Counted from the stretch's first letter, positions 18,300 through 30,720 are shown. The stretch is 64,000 nt of DNA from Diphasiastrum complanatum (GCA_029204225.1 CM055102.1:43514476-43578475); one strand, 5' to 3'. Translations and numbers: made by a program. Notes: generated from the letters alone by a model not told the origin.

Positions 18300-21200
18300 T
18301 TCTGACCAGGGACATGGATGATGTGGAAAGAAAGATTGTGGATAAAACTCTGTTTTTTAAATACTTCCACCTCGAAAGGAGGACCACATCAGGTCTCATT
18401 ATTTGTCCAGGTTATCTTGAGCTTTGTAAGATACATAGATCTTTGGTAAATCATTGAAGTCCATGTAGAGATAGGGGGATAGTGAACTTTTATGAAAAGT
18501 AGGAAAAATGTGCTGATTGTTCGTGTTGGAGGCTTAGACAGAAGAATGCAATTTTCCAGATATCTGTGAATTATGAATCTGGGGAGGAGGTACCTACCTT
18601 TTCCTTGTGACTTTTATGAGTTAACTGAATCAGTTACTGCTTATTTAAAAAAAACAAGATGATGGAGGGACTCTGGAAGGTTTACCCTGATTGCAGCTGC
18701 ATTGTACTATATCAAGATAGTCTAGTCACAAGAATACTTGAGGAGTTAGATAGTGATTCAATCAGGCTGCCAGTGGCATGGTTTCCATATGAGATACAGA
18801 AATCTGACGAGCATATTCTATTTCATCTATTCAGCTATATGTTCTTTTATGTCTGGTTGTAGTTCCCATTCTGCAAATATTAAAGATCCAATTGAAGTAG
18901 CACATTTGCATTTATGCAGGTTTACTGTTTGGCATGAGGGCTATATCCACAAAGTAGCTGTTGTATTTGTTTCTTTGCTTGACAAGAGAATTTAGTATTG
19001 AAGTTTACAGTTTGAATGTTAAGCTAAATCCTGAAATCTGTATTAGTATGATTTCTACTTTTTTCTTAGAACTAAAATTGCTTTGGTGTTTTAAGTCAAA
19101 ATTATTTGCACCTACTAGCCCCCTTGTGCCTCAGTTTGGCTTGAAGGGAAGAGTTGAGAAGGTATTGTTGTGCGATAAAGAAGTGGCAGTTCTGGTGGCA
19201 CCTCATCATGGCTGCAAAAGTATCTGCAGCTGTGGACTCACCTGCCACACATTTTCCTTGAAAGTATAACGAAATTCACATCTATTTTTTCAGTACTACA
19301 TTTACATAATTTCGCTTGAATCTCTGTTGGATTATGTAATCAAATGTACCAATTTTTTAGTGTTATGAAATGTATCAAATTTCACAGATAATTGTATGTA
19401 TTGTCTATTGGATTAACAACTTTTGATAGTCAAATGTACTGACTATCGTGATTAGTTGAATCCATTGTTTTGTTGAGTAAAGTAGTTGAGTGGTCAAATG
19501 TACGGGGCACTCGAGTAAAGGAAGGGACTGTGTATTAAAGTGGATATTGAAGTAATCGAAGGCATTGAGCATTTAGATGTTTTTTAAAGTTCACTGAGGG
19601 TGAGGAAAAGGTGCACTAGAGAGGGGAGAAAACCCTGCAGCATATATATCAAATAGGGTCCCGAACATGGCCCTGAAAGGAGAATTTCCAGAAACTGTAT
19701 GGTCTGGGGTAAAACCATCAATCAGTGATTCCACAAGGAGAATGTCAAGTGCAAATTTGTCGACAATGAGGAAGTTTTGTCCCTACTTTTTGGTAACTTA
19801 TTGTAGTTTCCTTTGGTTTTATGTAGTGCTAGGTAGTTGAAATAGAGCAAGAGTATTCCTTCTCTCACCTTGAGGCTCGTGTTACATGTGTCTAGACGTA
19901 TATTTTTGATGGTTTGATCCAAAGATTTCTCATGAATTGTAGCCTTTATTAAGGTGTAAAATGTACTGTACATCTTGATGACATCACTGATTTCTCTATA
20001 TAAATTTGTGAAAGTGAATATATTCTAATTTCACGAATAGATATTTATGGAGGTGTAGAATGTACTGTGCATCTTGATTCTTGAAAGTACCGAGCAATTG
20101 AATTGCTAATGCATCATGAATCCTCCTATTATTGTATCTTTGAAACAATGCATGTTGAACTTGTCATGGAAGTTACCATTTTATGAGGAGTGTTTTTGTT
20201 TTGTAAATTTGTTTTAGATTTGGAACGCATGTGGAGGCTCAGAACAAAAGATCTCTATCTCATGAGTTTATTATGGTGAATCTTGCATGGTTTATTTTTT
20301 CCAAATAATGTATTCTAATTAGTTTTTTCTTCACATGGTTCTGATTTCTTTTCCGCATGAGTGTAGTGTGATGGAGGGTGTAGCGTGAGCCTTGAAGTGT
20401 CTTTGATTTCGACGATTAATGGATGCTTGTTTACTTGTCTATTAACTTAATCTATATTGGATGGTTGTACCTTTGCCCTTAGTTTGAGATGTGTTGCTTA
20501 GGAATGATGCAAGCAATTATGCATGGTTGTGCATGAGCAGTTATTGGCCTTGCATGTGCTTATTATTGAATGTAAAACTCACATGCATATGTGGTTTAGT
20601 AGTTAAGGGTTACATCATTCTTTATTTGATGTAATATTTTCTAAAGTTATGGTATCTTATGACTAAGCCTATGCGGTTGGGTATAGGTACACTTTTTTCT
20701 TGTGACTAGTGGTGGAACAAGTAGTCTATATCCCTTCAATGGTTGTGCCCTTTTCTCAAATTAGTAATCTGGAAGATTCTTCAACGAATTTTTTTGACTA
20801 ATTTAAAAATGGAGTCAAGGAGTCTGGAACGAGTATATGAGATGAATAGTAATCAGGTGAAGAGGAGTTAATGTGTTTCAAAATAATTGGCCTACTAAGA
20901 AATGATGGGAAAGAGAAATTATGAACTCTCAGAATTCTAGGGATATATGTTGTATAATTAAGAGTCAAGAATTGGGGGAAATTATTTGAAATAAACCAAA
21001 GGTCTTAAACTTTTAAATGCTTGTAATTATAGAGAAAACGCAAAATCTAGCTTGAGTATTTTGTAATTTCATGTACAAGTGTAAATCTCACATGCATGGA
21101 GCATGTTTCCATGTGTGGAGAGTAGGCATAATCATCTTAGTTCATTTATGTTGAGTTTGAATAGTCAATAGGCCTTAAACTTGAGTTTTGGGAGTTCTGT

Positions 21201-21780
21201 GCCAAAAATAACCCCAGTACACATGTTTGTAGGTGTTTAGGCCAACAATAGTTTGGACTTAGCTTGAGGTAGTGTAGGCCTTTGACATTTGGCATGATGA
21301 TAGAGGGCTAGTGACATGTCTTTTGATGTCGTGATGTTGTCATGTGACCAATCACAAGAGAGAGATGCATCATAAATGGTCCAATCAATGTAGGAGATGA
21401 CAACTCAATGGACCAATCAAATTTAGAGGTGCTATGTAAGAGTTTCAGTCAATTTACTTGCTTACTACTCTTGGATCATAAACCACTATATAGAGGAGCT
21501 CTCTTTGTACATACAATCAAATTGAGAGTTAATGCAGTTTTGGTTCACATACATATTTTGGTCTATTTTCTCTCTATCCGAGTGTGTGCATATTTTCTCT
21601 CTCTACACGAGAACAACATGCTTGGTATGTGAAGAGTTAGAGTCATTGGTCTTTGTGGAGTCCAAAGGGGTGATTGGATCTGAATTTGGTGTGGTTTGGT
21701 GTAAATTTGTTGTGTTTTGATTTTCGTTATCAAGGCAAGGCCTAATTTCCAATTGACTAGGTTTTGGGGTGATGTGATTC
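18300..21780. other. Noncoding region
   Basis: Short frames lack recognisable motifs. CACTATATAGAGG at 21488-21500 is a TATA-like element in what may be the 5' LTR region of copia B. Confidence 0.45.
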
Positions 21781-21782
21781 AT

Positions 21783-22042
21783 ATGTTTGTGATCTAGATC
21801 TTTTTAGATTTTTGATGTGTTCGAATCTAGTGTTTTGAGAGTCACAAAGTCATCATTGGAGTCCTTTCAGATGTGTGTACTTTGTGTACAAGAAAAGATT
21901 TTGGTGAAGATTGATTCTAGGATTTGTGATTGAGATCTTGTGTAGATCTTGCTAGATCTTTGATTTGTTCAAGTTTGGGCTTTTGGGAGTCACAAAATCA
22001 CCTTGTTGAGTCATTTCACAAGCTTGTACTTTCTGTAAATTT
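21783..22042 (+). repeat. Diverged tandem duplication upstream of copia B
   Basis: Two units of about 160 bp share TAGATCTT, TTTGAT-TGTTC, GAGTCACAAA and GTGTACTT-type words in the same order. They lie just before the gag start and probably belong to the element's LTR or leader. Confidence 0.5.
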
Positions 22043-22056
22043 TCATTTGTCTCATC

Positions 22057-23370
22057 ATGGCATCAATAGGGGGGTACCTATTGGAGGCAAGTGAAAGGTT
22101 GAATTCCTCTAACTATTCTATTTGGAAGGTTAGTTTGGAATCTATTTTGGAGCTTCAAGACATCATGGATATTGTGCTTGGCAATGATGAGGAGTCTCAA
22201 GTGCCTTAAGAATCCATAAAGGTAAAGAAAAGAACAAGGTTGGCTGTCCATTGCATCAAATTGAATGTGTCCAATGAACTCGAGAGAAATTGGAGCATGT
22301 GTTTGGCCAAGGAGACTTGGGATACTTTGCAAACTATTTATGAGTCTAAAAGCATTTCTAGAATCTTCATTCTTAGAAACAAGATCCTTCAAAGTTTTCA
22401 AAAGAGTGATGAGAGTGCTCAAAATTATGTTTTGAGGGCAAAGACTATAATAGGGAGCTTGCATGTATTGGTGATTCATTCAAGCAAAATGAGCTTGTCC
22501 AAGTGTTGAATAATCTTAGTGATGAATTTGCTAATCTTGCTCAATCTTATGCAATCCAAGGAAAGCTACCATTTATGGAGGGTCTACAAGGAGTCTTGGT
22601 GGCCGAGGAGAGTAGGCTTGTTTTTGGCCAAGGAGAGTAGGCTTGTTTTTGGCCAAGGAGAGTAGGCTTTAAAACAAGCTTTGCTAGAATGGGGCAACTC
22701 AAGAATAAAGGTGGGGAAAATGCTTTCTTCTCTCATGACAAAGGCAAAGACAAATTGAAGGCACATTTCAAGAAGGACAAATCCAAGGAGGATGGTGATG
22801 AAGACACTTTACAACCATCAACAAGCGAGAAATCCAAAATCAAGTGCTTTTATTGTGGCAAACAGGGACGTGATCTCAAAGTGCTACAAGAAGAAGAGAG
22901 ATGAAGAAAAGCAAGAAGGAAGGCAAACTTCAACAATAAAGAGGGAGATGGCTTCAAAGAGGAGTCACTCATGGCATATACGTGTACACCATCAATTTCT
23001 ATGGCGGAAGGTCCTTGGTGGATTGATAGTGGGGTGAGCTCACATGTCACAAGGCAAAGAGAGTATTTCTCTTGATTTTCATCTTGTTCTAAAGTTTATT
23101 CATGTAGCATATGGTGCTAAATGTGAGGAATAGGAACCATTCCTATTTGGCTTGAATCAAGGAGAAGAGCAAAACTTCAAAATGTCTTGTATGTTTCTTC
23201 AATATCTAGAAATTTATTGAGTGTGAGTCAATTGATTGACAGTGGATGTGATGTCAAGTTTGGTTGCAATGCTTGCTTAATCATCAAGAATGGAAATGTC
23301 ATTGCCAAAGGGATTAGAGATGGTAGGCTTTACAAGCTTGATCTTTGTATGAGAGCTAATCACAATTAGA
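22057..23370 (+). pseudogene. Copia retrotransposon B: gag, protease and GAG-pre-integrase remnant
   Basis: The frame from ATG at 22057 gives MASIGGYLLEASERLNSSNY and SIWKVSLESILELQDI, the N-terminus of a copia Gag, then a TAA at 22207. The Gag continues through RNKILQSFQKSDESAQNYVL. The zinc knuckle KCFYCGKQG has lost its His and is frameshifted beyond that point. The protease motif survives as WWIDSGVSSHVT, with DSGV in place of the usual DSGA. GAG-pre-integrase follows: VSSISRNLLSVSQLIDSGCD and DGRLYKLDL. Integrase, RT and RNase H are not found downstream. At least four breaks make it non-functional. Confidence 0.82.
22601..22669. repeat. 25-bp tandem repeat, 2.8 copies, within copia B gag
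   Basis: The unit GGCCAAGGAGAGTAGGCTTG plus TTTTT is repeated. It arose inside the gag sequence encoding VAEESRL and breaks the frame. Confidence 0.9.
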
Positions 23371-23429
23371 GTATATTTTTCAAGAGGAGAGATTGGAGCA
23401 TCCAACTTTGATCTTAATGTCAAGAATGA

Positions 23430-24480
23430 TGTTTCCAAGTGCGGATGAATGTGCTTCTAATGTTGGTGATGTCAAGGATCTTGCAAGGCTCAAGGAGGAG
23501 TGAAGATGGTCTAGAGTATCCACACCTAGGCACATCAACTGGATCATCAAGATTCAAGGAGGAGCTATCAAGGCTTGTTTGCATAATTGAAAATATGCGA
23601 AGGGAAGGCACTATCTCATCCACCTCTAAGACTTTCATGATTATTTGATAATTGAATCAAGTTGCTTTGATGATGTGTCAAAATCTCAAAGTAGACTTGA
23701 GATATTTCCACATGACTATGATGCTTTGGTGAGATACAAAAATGTTATGATCTTTTATCCTCTATTTGGTAGCATGCTATTAGTTCATGTGTGGAATGAT
23801 TATCTACTTGCTTTCGGATTAGTCAAATCATCAATTTGGTGGATGATGTTGTTTTTTTATGTTGTGAGGCAATTTGTGAACACATTATGATAATAAGTGA
23901 ATCATCCTCCAAGGACACTTATATCCATAATGATGTATTTAGCCTCATTAGATCTGAGATTAGCATGGTAATCAAGGATGAAGATACAATGCAAACTTTT
24001 TGTCAGTATAGCATGCATAGTCTTGCCAATCTTGATATGCCTAATTTCTCAATTTTTGACAGTACTTCCACGTTATGAAAGTTTGCTTGTGCATGATGAA
24101 TGACATACCATCAGGAATGGAAATGAGTAAAATGAAAAAAATAAATTGCATTCACATTGTACATCAATTGCATTCACATTGTACTCATCATAGCAATGGG
24201 GATTGCTTTCACTTATGGAAAATCTTTAATATGCAATCAAGCACTCACAAATTTGTTAATGTATATACGACTAAGAAGGTTGTACGAGGAGATTTTCTCT
24301 CAAATTGTCAAAGAAATAAAAAATGAACAATTGTTTCTACTTATATTCATATGTGTGAAAAATGGTAAAACATATCTTCCTATGTTGACTCTGGGAGCTA
24401 TGCTCACCTTATTTCTTGTAAATATTTTATTGTACATAGAGGAATGTGAATTGAGCACATATCCTTCTAGAATAGCTTGA
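23430..24480 (+). other. Unrecognised frames downstream of copia B
   Basis: Successive open stretches (23439-23648, 23645-23890, 23836-24078, 24157-24480) run in shifting frames with no copia motif. They may be a decayed part of the element, a captured host fragment or chance. There is no evidence of function. Confidence 0.2.
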
Positions 24481-24530
24481 GTTTGAGTTAGGTAGATCCA
24501 TTTATGATGTCATGCAAAAAATTAGATAGC

Positions 24531-24671
24531 ATGCATTGTCATTCAGAGTGCATGCATGCAACATGCAATCAGTGCATGCAACATGCAAATTAGTGTATAT
24601 GATCTACACATGTCTAGGTAGTTTAGGGAGCTGACATGCAATCTATGCAATATCCATGCATGCAATTTTAC
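24531..24671. repeat. CATGCA-rich cluster
   Basis: The words GCATGCA and CATGCAA recur at least seven times, including a duplicated AGTGCATGCAACATGCAA. CATGCA is the RY element bound by B3-domain factors in seed genes, but here it abuts a retrotransposon LTR and may be simple low complexity. Confidence 0.6.
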
Positions 24672-24768
24672 ATGTGGATCTATGATATTAGAGTTACAGT
24701 ACATGGAAATCCACAGTAGGAACTCGAGCCTCATTGATGTAGGAAAATTTTGGCTTGTTTTGCCATAT

Positions 24769-25039
24769 TGTGAATATTGAGATTTTGGTGATTTTTCTCT
24801 CTACTAGAGTTTTTGGTCTCCATTTTCTCTCTCTACCCAAGAGCTTTTTCCCATAATAAGCACTTGGAATTATTTTTGATAGGTATCTCTCATAGTGAGA
24901 ACTTAGTTCTTTGAGTCTGTGGTATGCCGTTGTGCTCTTACCTTGGATTTTTCAAATAATCTATTTTTTGATCATTCTTGTGCAATCACAACACCTCATA
25001 AAGATCCTGTAGGGTGTGTGGTGAAGTTCAAAGTTCACA
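24769..25039 (+). repeat. Candidate 5' LTR of copia C
   Basis: It starts TGTGAA and ends TTCACA (perfect 6-bp inverted ends), and the primer-binding site follows immediately. The length of 271 bp is reasonable for copia. The start is inferred from the inverted ends because no 3' LTR survives. Confidence 0.5.
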
Positions 25040-25051
25040 TGGTATCAGAGC
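25040..25051 (+). other. Primer-binding site of copia C
   Basis: TGGTATCAGAGC directly follows the LTR end at 25039. It is complementary to initiator tRNA-Met. Confidence 0.75.
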
Positions 25052-25697
25052 TTTGTGCTTTGTAGAAGTGAGGGTGCATACATAAGATCTTGAGTGAGCC
25101 CTATACGGACAGAGAGCCGTGTGAAACCAGACCTCTTTGAGTGCTACTTCTCAAGGAGTGGTCCAAATTTGATGTTCTATTGCTTGTTGGATATGTATTG
25201 AAGAATAGATTGTGTTGCTCGAGTTTCTAAATCAATTTCATTTGTTTTTAGAAGAGCTTTAGGCAATCAAAGAGATAGGGAGAGTACTCATTTTTTCTGA
25301 TATGCCAAAGTGAGCACACATCATTTCTTTTCATCAATATTCTCAAATTTTCATTATTAATCAAGTAGAATTGGATAAAGTCGAGTTTTGTGAGGTCTTA
25401 GACATTTCATTTCACACAAAGTATTGTGTTTGAGTTGAAAGTAAATTCCTAGAGAATTTTTCAGTTCTTTGAAACTCGTGGTAGAGATAGACTTCATACT
25501 TGCATGTGCTTCATCATTTGATAGAAGCTAGATCCAAATTCAAGATAGATTGATTTTTCTATTGTGAGCTTGATTTCACATATTGTTACTAGATTTCATA
25601 GGTTGGATCAACATTATAAGTGTTAAATCCTAGGTTGAAATAGCAAGCAACATATTCAATTCCATCTTTGTCATTACTAGAATTTTTCAAAGAGAAC

Positions 25698-26418
25698 ATG
25701 TTTTCAACTGGTTCACATTTCTTGGAGCATAGTGAGAGATTAACGTCTTCCAATTATGCAATGTGGAAGATAAGAACAGAATCATTATTGATTCTACAAG
25801 ATGTAATCGACATTGTGAGTGGAGCTGACGAAGAACCTACAGCTCCTAATGAAGCTGCAACATTCAAGAAGAGAGCTAGAATTGCTCTTCATTTCATAAA
25901 AATGAATGTCACAAATAAAGTGTTAACGAAGATTAGTACTTGCACACCAGAGAGTAGATGAGAGTGCTTCAACTTATGTAATCAGAGTTAAAGATCTTCA
26001 TCAAGAGTTAGCTGGTATTGGAGATGCTCTAAAGAACACTGAGTTTGTTCAAGTAGTCCTTAATGGACTAAGAGATGAGTATGACAATATTGTGTAGACT
26101 TATGTTGTCAGGGAGGAGCTTCCATCTTTGGAGACTCTTCAAGGAGTTCTCATTGCTAAAGAAAGCAGACAAGAGAACAAGATGCTAAGGATCAACAAAC
26201 TTTTATTGAAGGACAAAGCACTCTTCACCAAGGACAAGTCAAGAGGCAAGGGCAAAGGTCAACAACACTTCAAGAAGGACAAGGCCAAAGAAGGTGGCGA
26301 GGATCAATCCTCACAAGCTGCAACATCCAGTGGCAAGAAGAAGCTGTCAATGATCAAATGTTTCTTTTGTGGCAAGAAGGGCCACTATGCATCAAACTGT
26401 TTCAAGAAGAAGAACTAG
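25698..26418 (+). pseudogene. Copia C gag remnant with zinc knuckle
   Basis: The probable start at 25698 gives MFSTGSHFLEHSERLTSSNY and AMWKIRTESLLILQDVIDIV, a copia Gag N-terminus. Near 25950 a deletion joins this to DESASTYVIRVKDLHQEL in another frame, removing about 40-50 residues. Gag continues to a basic linker (DKSRGKGKGQQHFKKDK) and an intact CCHC knuckle CFFCGKKGHYASNC, then a stop. A stop near 26096 adds to the damage. It is closely related in layout to copia B. Confidence 0.85.
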
Positions 26419-26439
26419 TCCAAGCAAAGTAACCTTACT

Positions 26440-26955
26440 AATGAGGAAGACTGTGAGGGTAATGAGAGTGAAAGGGAGGATTCTTTAATGATGTCTAGTT
26501 TTTCATCCTTTCTTTTTAAGAATGAAGAAATGTGGTGGATAGATAGTGGGGCTAGTTTCCATATGTCTAGTTCTAAAAACTCTTTCACAAGTCTCATGCC
26601 ATATGTAGGTGCAAAAAGATCAATCTATACTGCTAATGGTGTAGAATGTAGAATTGAAGGAATAGGGAGTATTCCACTGAATGCATCATCATCGAAATCC
26701 TTTTGTTTGCATGATGTACTTTATGTGCCTAAACTAACCAAGAACCTCATTAGTGTAGGATAGTTGTTTGATAGTGGATTGGATGTCAAATTTCATGTTG
26801 ACAAGTGTGTAATCTTGAGGGAGAATGAAGTGATAGCTAGAGGATCTAGAATTGGAAAGTTGTACAAGCTAAATTCTAGGGAGAGCGCTAACATTTCTGA
26901 TGTTGCTTATGAGACCAAGGTTCATCAAGAGTATTTATGGCATAAGAGATTCTAA
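26440..26955 (+). pseudogene. Copia C protease and GAG-pre-integrase remnant
   Basis: The aspartic protease active site is intact as WWIDSGASFHMS (about residues 14-25 after 26488), followed by YTANGVECRIEGIGSIP, HDVLYVPKLTKNLISVG, a TAG stop, LFDSGLDVKFHVDKC and the GAG-pre-integrase ending HQEYLWHKRF. The protease would process the polyprotein. The frame breaks at 26957, where an internal deletion begins. Confidence 0.85.
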
Positions 26956-26956
26956 T

Positions 26957-27472
26957 AAGTTTAAAGACTATTGTGAGCAAGAGGGAATACAGAGAGAATT
27001 CTCTTGTTCTTATACTCCTCAGCAAAATGGATTTGCTGAAAGAAAAAATAGAACATTGTGTGAATGTGCAAAAGCCATTACGCTAGAAGCATCTCTACCT
27101 AAAGAATTTTGGGGAGAAGTAGCTGCATGTGCAAATTATCTTTGTTATAGGTTTTCTAATCTTGCTATAGAAAGAATAACACCATTTGAAATATTGTACA
27201 AGAAAAAGCCTAAGGTAGACCATCTTAGGACTTTGTGCTATGTGGATGTTCCTGTAGAGACTAGGAAAAAGGATGATCCTAGTGCCATTAAAGGTATTTT
27301 TGTTGGATATGCATCTTCTAAGAAAGCATATAAAGTTTATGTTCCCTCTGCTAACAAGAATATTGTAAGTAGAGGTGTGATCTTCCATGAAGATCAAAAG
27401 TTTAACTTGGATGAGACAAAGATCAAGGAATCTCATGCAGGATTTACAATCATTAATCTTGATGTTGTTTAA
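26957..27472 (+). pseudogene. Copia C integrase C-terminal half
   Basis: It enters the integrase after the second catalytic Asp: NKFKDYCEQEGIQREFSC, SYTPQQNGFAERKNRTLCEC (with the catalytic Glu), FWGEVAACANYLCYRF, then GIFVGYASSKKAYKVY. The zinc-binding HHCC region and the first two catalytic Asp residues are missing, because a deletion fuses WHKRF to this point. Integration activity is therefore lost. Confidence 0.85.
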
Positions 27473-27475
27473 GAT

Positions 27476-27812
27476 GTGGTGGGCCCGAGGCTTGAGGAGG
27501 AGCAACTTCAAGTACCTACACCTAAAAAATCCACAAGAGAAAGATCCAAGCCAAGAAGGCTCACATATGATGAGGGAGGAAGACAAGTGGAAGGTGAGAC
27601 TTCCTATCATGCATTCTTTATATTAGATGAAGAGCCTAAAGATGTCCAAGAAGCACTTCAATCCAAGGAGTGGGTTGAAGCAATGACCCTCGATTTTGAA
27701 GCCTTGATGTCAAATATTACATGGGAGCTTGTGGAGCCACCTAGCAACATTCAGGATCAAGTACAACAATGATGGATCCATCAACAAATTCAAAGCAAGA
27801 CTTTGAACACCA
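27476..27812 (+). pseudogene. Copia C linker and start of reverse transcriptase
   Basis: It holds the integrase-RT linker (STRERSKPRRLTYDEG) and the RT entry EEPKDVQEALQSKEWVEAMT and WELVEPP. After a frameshift, DGSINKFKARL ends the homology at about 27812. The polymerase core and RNase H are absent. Confidence 0.8.
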
Positions 27813-28527
27813 TTGCGAGTCGAATGAGAAACTTTGCGACCAAAAGAGAAACTTTTGGAATATTCTCCTAAATTCCTTAAGAAAGTGTCTTAAATTAGGC
27901 TCCTTTTCAAAAACACCTTGCGCACGGATAAAATATGTTTGAAAAATGACCAAAAAAAGGGTGATTTTGAACATTTTCAAGATTTTTGAACTTTTAAAAA
28001 AGACATGGTTTGCAAGTCACTTTTCATAATGAAATTTAAAATAAAGTAACAAAAAATTGAAACATATTAAAATTTGCTCTATTTTCAAAAACATGCATTT
28101 CGACACAATAAACTATACACAATAATGTCTTGATTTCATGCATTTTACAAAATTAAATGGTAGTCTTTCGCAAAATGTCCAGATATTTATGCTTCTTGCA
28201 CTAATACCAATATATACAAAAATTTTTACATGGGACATTCACTCTCGTAGCCATCTGTATCCTCGTGAACCACAAAGCAGACCTTGAAGATGTTGTAGAA
28301 ATAACTTTGTTGAGAACAGTGGGTCTCCGCCCATTTGGCTTGTTAAGTAGTCTAAAGAATGAGCTTAAAAAAATACACCAACTATGCATTACATGTGATA
28401 TTTCCAGATATCTTTCTAAACGGTCACAGCCTAGACAAGTGTAATGTTCTAGTGTTATGAGATCTCCGTGTTATCTTCAACTGCATAGAAATATAATTTC
28501 CTATTTTCCTTTGTCGCAAAAAGCTGT
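27813..28527. other. Noncoding, no recognised feature
   Basis: AT-rich with short frames only. Confidence 0.5.
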
Positions 28528-28558
28528 TGTTCACAGATTCCCACTGAATCTGTGAACA
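28528..28558. repeat. Perfect 13-bp stem hairpin
   Basis: TGTTCACAGATTC, loop CCACT, GAATCTGTGAACA. It is too short for a plant small-RNA precursor and its function is unknown. Confidence 0.8.
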
Positions 28559-28581
28559 CGATTCTTTTATCGTTCGTACTA

Positions 28582-29348
28582 GATGTGGTCAGCTAGATAT
28601 TGGCGGAAGTGCCCAAAAAAATGGAGAGGTAAAAATGTTGATGAGGATATTGGAGATGTCGCAATCTCTTTCCATATTGACATGCTATCTATGACTAAGA
28701 ATGAGGTTGAGTCAATCAACCCATCCACCTTTGATTCCGTTGTGTAGAATTTTTCAAAACATCGCTATTTGCACTATAGAAAGTGAGAGACTAAGACTTA
28801 AAAAGATATATAAAAATGAGGGTTATATTATGGAAAAGGGTGATTTTATCCTTTCCTTAGCCACATCATCTAATAAACTTAGATTGGTTATGGATTACAC
28901 TAAGACTCTTTGGGATCCTATTTGGAAGAAGGTAAGTAATGCTTTTGATCAGGAAATAAAAGACGATCCACAATGGAGTGACATGGTTGCATGCTTATAT
29001 GTTAAGATGACAATCATAGATTTCTGGCACTAGGTGCTCGAAAAAAATCATTTCAAGTTGATTGGTCATGTGAAGGAAAATTGTAAAGAGGAAAAGAAAA
29101 GGAGGGATAAGTCTGTTACATATAGTGCTAACATGATCATATTTGACTTTGCCACGGATTTTGTGCCAAATGGCATTCCAGGTGAGGTTCCTATATGGAA
29201 TGTTTGTTGTGATGGATTGATAGATGGAGGTCTACAACTAGCCAGTGTCCTACTGGTGGATGATAGCAGGTGTGTTGTTTGTTTTGTGTCTATGAGTCAT
29301 AGAGTAGTCAAATTTAAGATTTCTGTGTGTATATATTGGTGCATTTAA
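28582..29348 (+). other. Unrecognised open stretches
   Basis: From ATG at 28582 a frame of 54 codons, then 28701-29033 and 29034-29348 in other frames. The compositions look protein-like in places (for example VAISFHIDMLSMTKNEVES), but no family is recognised. They may be gag-like sequence of an unknown element. Confidence 0.2.
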
Positions 29349-29554
29349 TACACTTAACCACCATTTGTATAAATGGACAACAATAGCATACATATAAAAC
29401 TAAAATTTGTTGTATTTCATTTAGGTCAAGTGGCAAAACCCTTGGCCGAAGCTTCTCACGCCCACTTCCTGTACTATGCAACTACTTGGACAATGATAGC
29501 ATCTGCCACGATCTATTCCAGAAAGTGCAACGACTCCATGCCATCTTCTTGTAC

Positions 29555-30061
29555 AAGAAAGCATGAGAGATGGAGGAAAAGAGATAGAGAACAAGGACAT
29601 TCCACATCCACTTCATAAGAGGGCCAACCTGCTTGTATTAGAAATGAAGATGATAAATGTACAATGATTCGAAATTGCTACTTATATAGGAAATTGAGGA
29701 GATGGACGTCCCAATTCCTATTGGCTAATCTAGACCTAAGTATTCAAATAGTGGAGGGAAACCATTCAAAAATTGGAGGGAACCAATTTGAATTTGAATT
29801 TTGGTGGGAAACCCTACTTTATTCACTCAACAGGACGACCATCCCACTGGACTAGGAACTGAATCTGTCGATGGCGTCGATTGAGTATTAGGCCCTGCGA
29901 CATTAAAAGTCTTGCAAAAATCCCTAAAGTCCTTTTATTGACTTTCTAATTATCAAATCTCTATGTGATCATCGGGTTGGACTTACACACGCAGGGTGCC
30001 AAAGCTCTCTCACTTATTAGTTAGGGTTAGTGTTGCCTTGGGATCCACAAACCCTCCAATA
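29555..30061 (-). repeat. LTR (3', truncated) of the LARD-like element
   Basis: Near match to 31509-31965, sharing TACTTATATAGGAAATTGA, CATTCAAAAATTGGAGGGAA and GACTTTCTAAT. It carries extra bases near 29830-29890 absent from the partner. ACTTATATAGG may be the TATA region in either orientation. Confidence 0.75.
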
Positions 30062-30156
30062 GTATCCCCCACCAAAACTGGTGGCGGTCCCACGACACCT
30101 CGTGAGATTATTTATTTTGGGCTCTAGTTGGCCTCGCTTTGCACCTTTATGAGATG

Positions 30157-30720
30157 TTATTGAACATTTTCCATAAAAACCAAGCGCTTTGTGTTGAAAT
30201 CCTTTTTGTGCGGTAGGAAGCACCTATTTGTGTCTAAAAGCCATTTGGACAATGTCCAAGCTGTGAATCTTGATTCCCACGATCCGACCGACATCGCATC
30301 TCGATAGTATAATTTGGCCAATGGCAACTGATCTTGCACGGTGTCGGACACCATCGAAATATTTGGATCAAAATCCAAGGTTGAAAAATAATTATCCCAG
30401 CTCGTGGATAACGACGCAAACACTGTCAAATCATTTGCAAAGAGTGCAGATTGCCTAAGAGTTGGATCTGATGAATGGCAATATTCAGTTGCATGAAACT
30501 GGAGCGCTCGGTTGAAATCAATTGAGATTTGCCAGTTGTACTTCTGATAGATAATTGGCCAGTTTGGGGTACAAGAAAGTCTAAATTTGTTTCTCGAAAG
30601 TGATTGTTTTTTGAAATAATGGCCTGTTCCTTGAACTAGATGGACCTGCTTCCTTGGCCGTTGCACCATTTGGTATTCCTTCTGCAGTATCTCCATCTCC
30701 TCCTTGATCCATTCCAGCAT
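30157..30720 (-). CDS. 187-codon frame of unknown function inside the LARD-like element
   Basis: This is one of the longest uninterrupted frames among the transposon relics. It begins MLEWIKEEMEILQKEYQMVQ, which looks helical and could follow the coiled-coil remnant at 30960-31225, and continues with WQISIDFNRALQFHATEYCH and ANDLTVFASLSTSWDNYFST. No zinc knuckle, protease or polymerase motif is present. By position and helical start it may be a degenerate Gag-type structural protein. Persistence of an open frame in a decayed element could be chance or recent selection. Family not recognised. Confidence 0.35.
   Translation of the reverse strand: MLEWIKEEMEILQKEYQMVQRPRKQVHLVQGTGHYFKKQSLSRNKFRLSCTPNWPIIYQKYNWQISIDFNRALQFHATEYCHSSDPTLRQSALFANDLTVFASLSTSWDNYFSTLDFDPNISMVSDTVQDQLPLAKLYYRDAMSVGSWESRFTAWTLSKWLLDTNRCFLPHKKDFNTKRLVFMENVQ

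Noticed and set aside
18659-19269. Small gene(s) from open frames
   Set aside because: Frames overlap in different phases, lack family motifs, and have no convincing splice sites or start context.
28528-28558. miRNA precursor or transcription terminator
   Set aside because: A 13-bp stem with a 5-nt loop is too short for a plant miRNA precursor, and hairpin terminators are bacterial.
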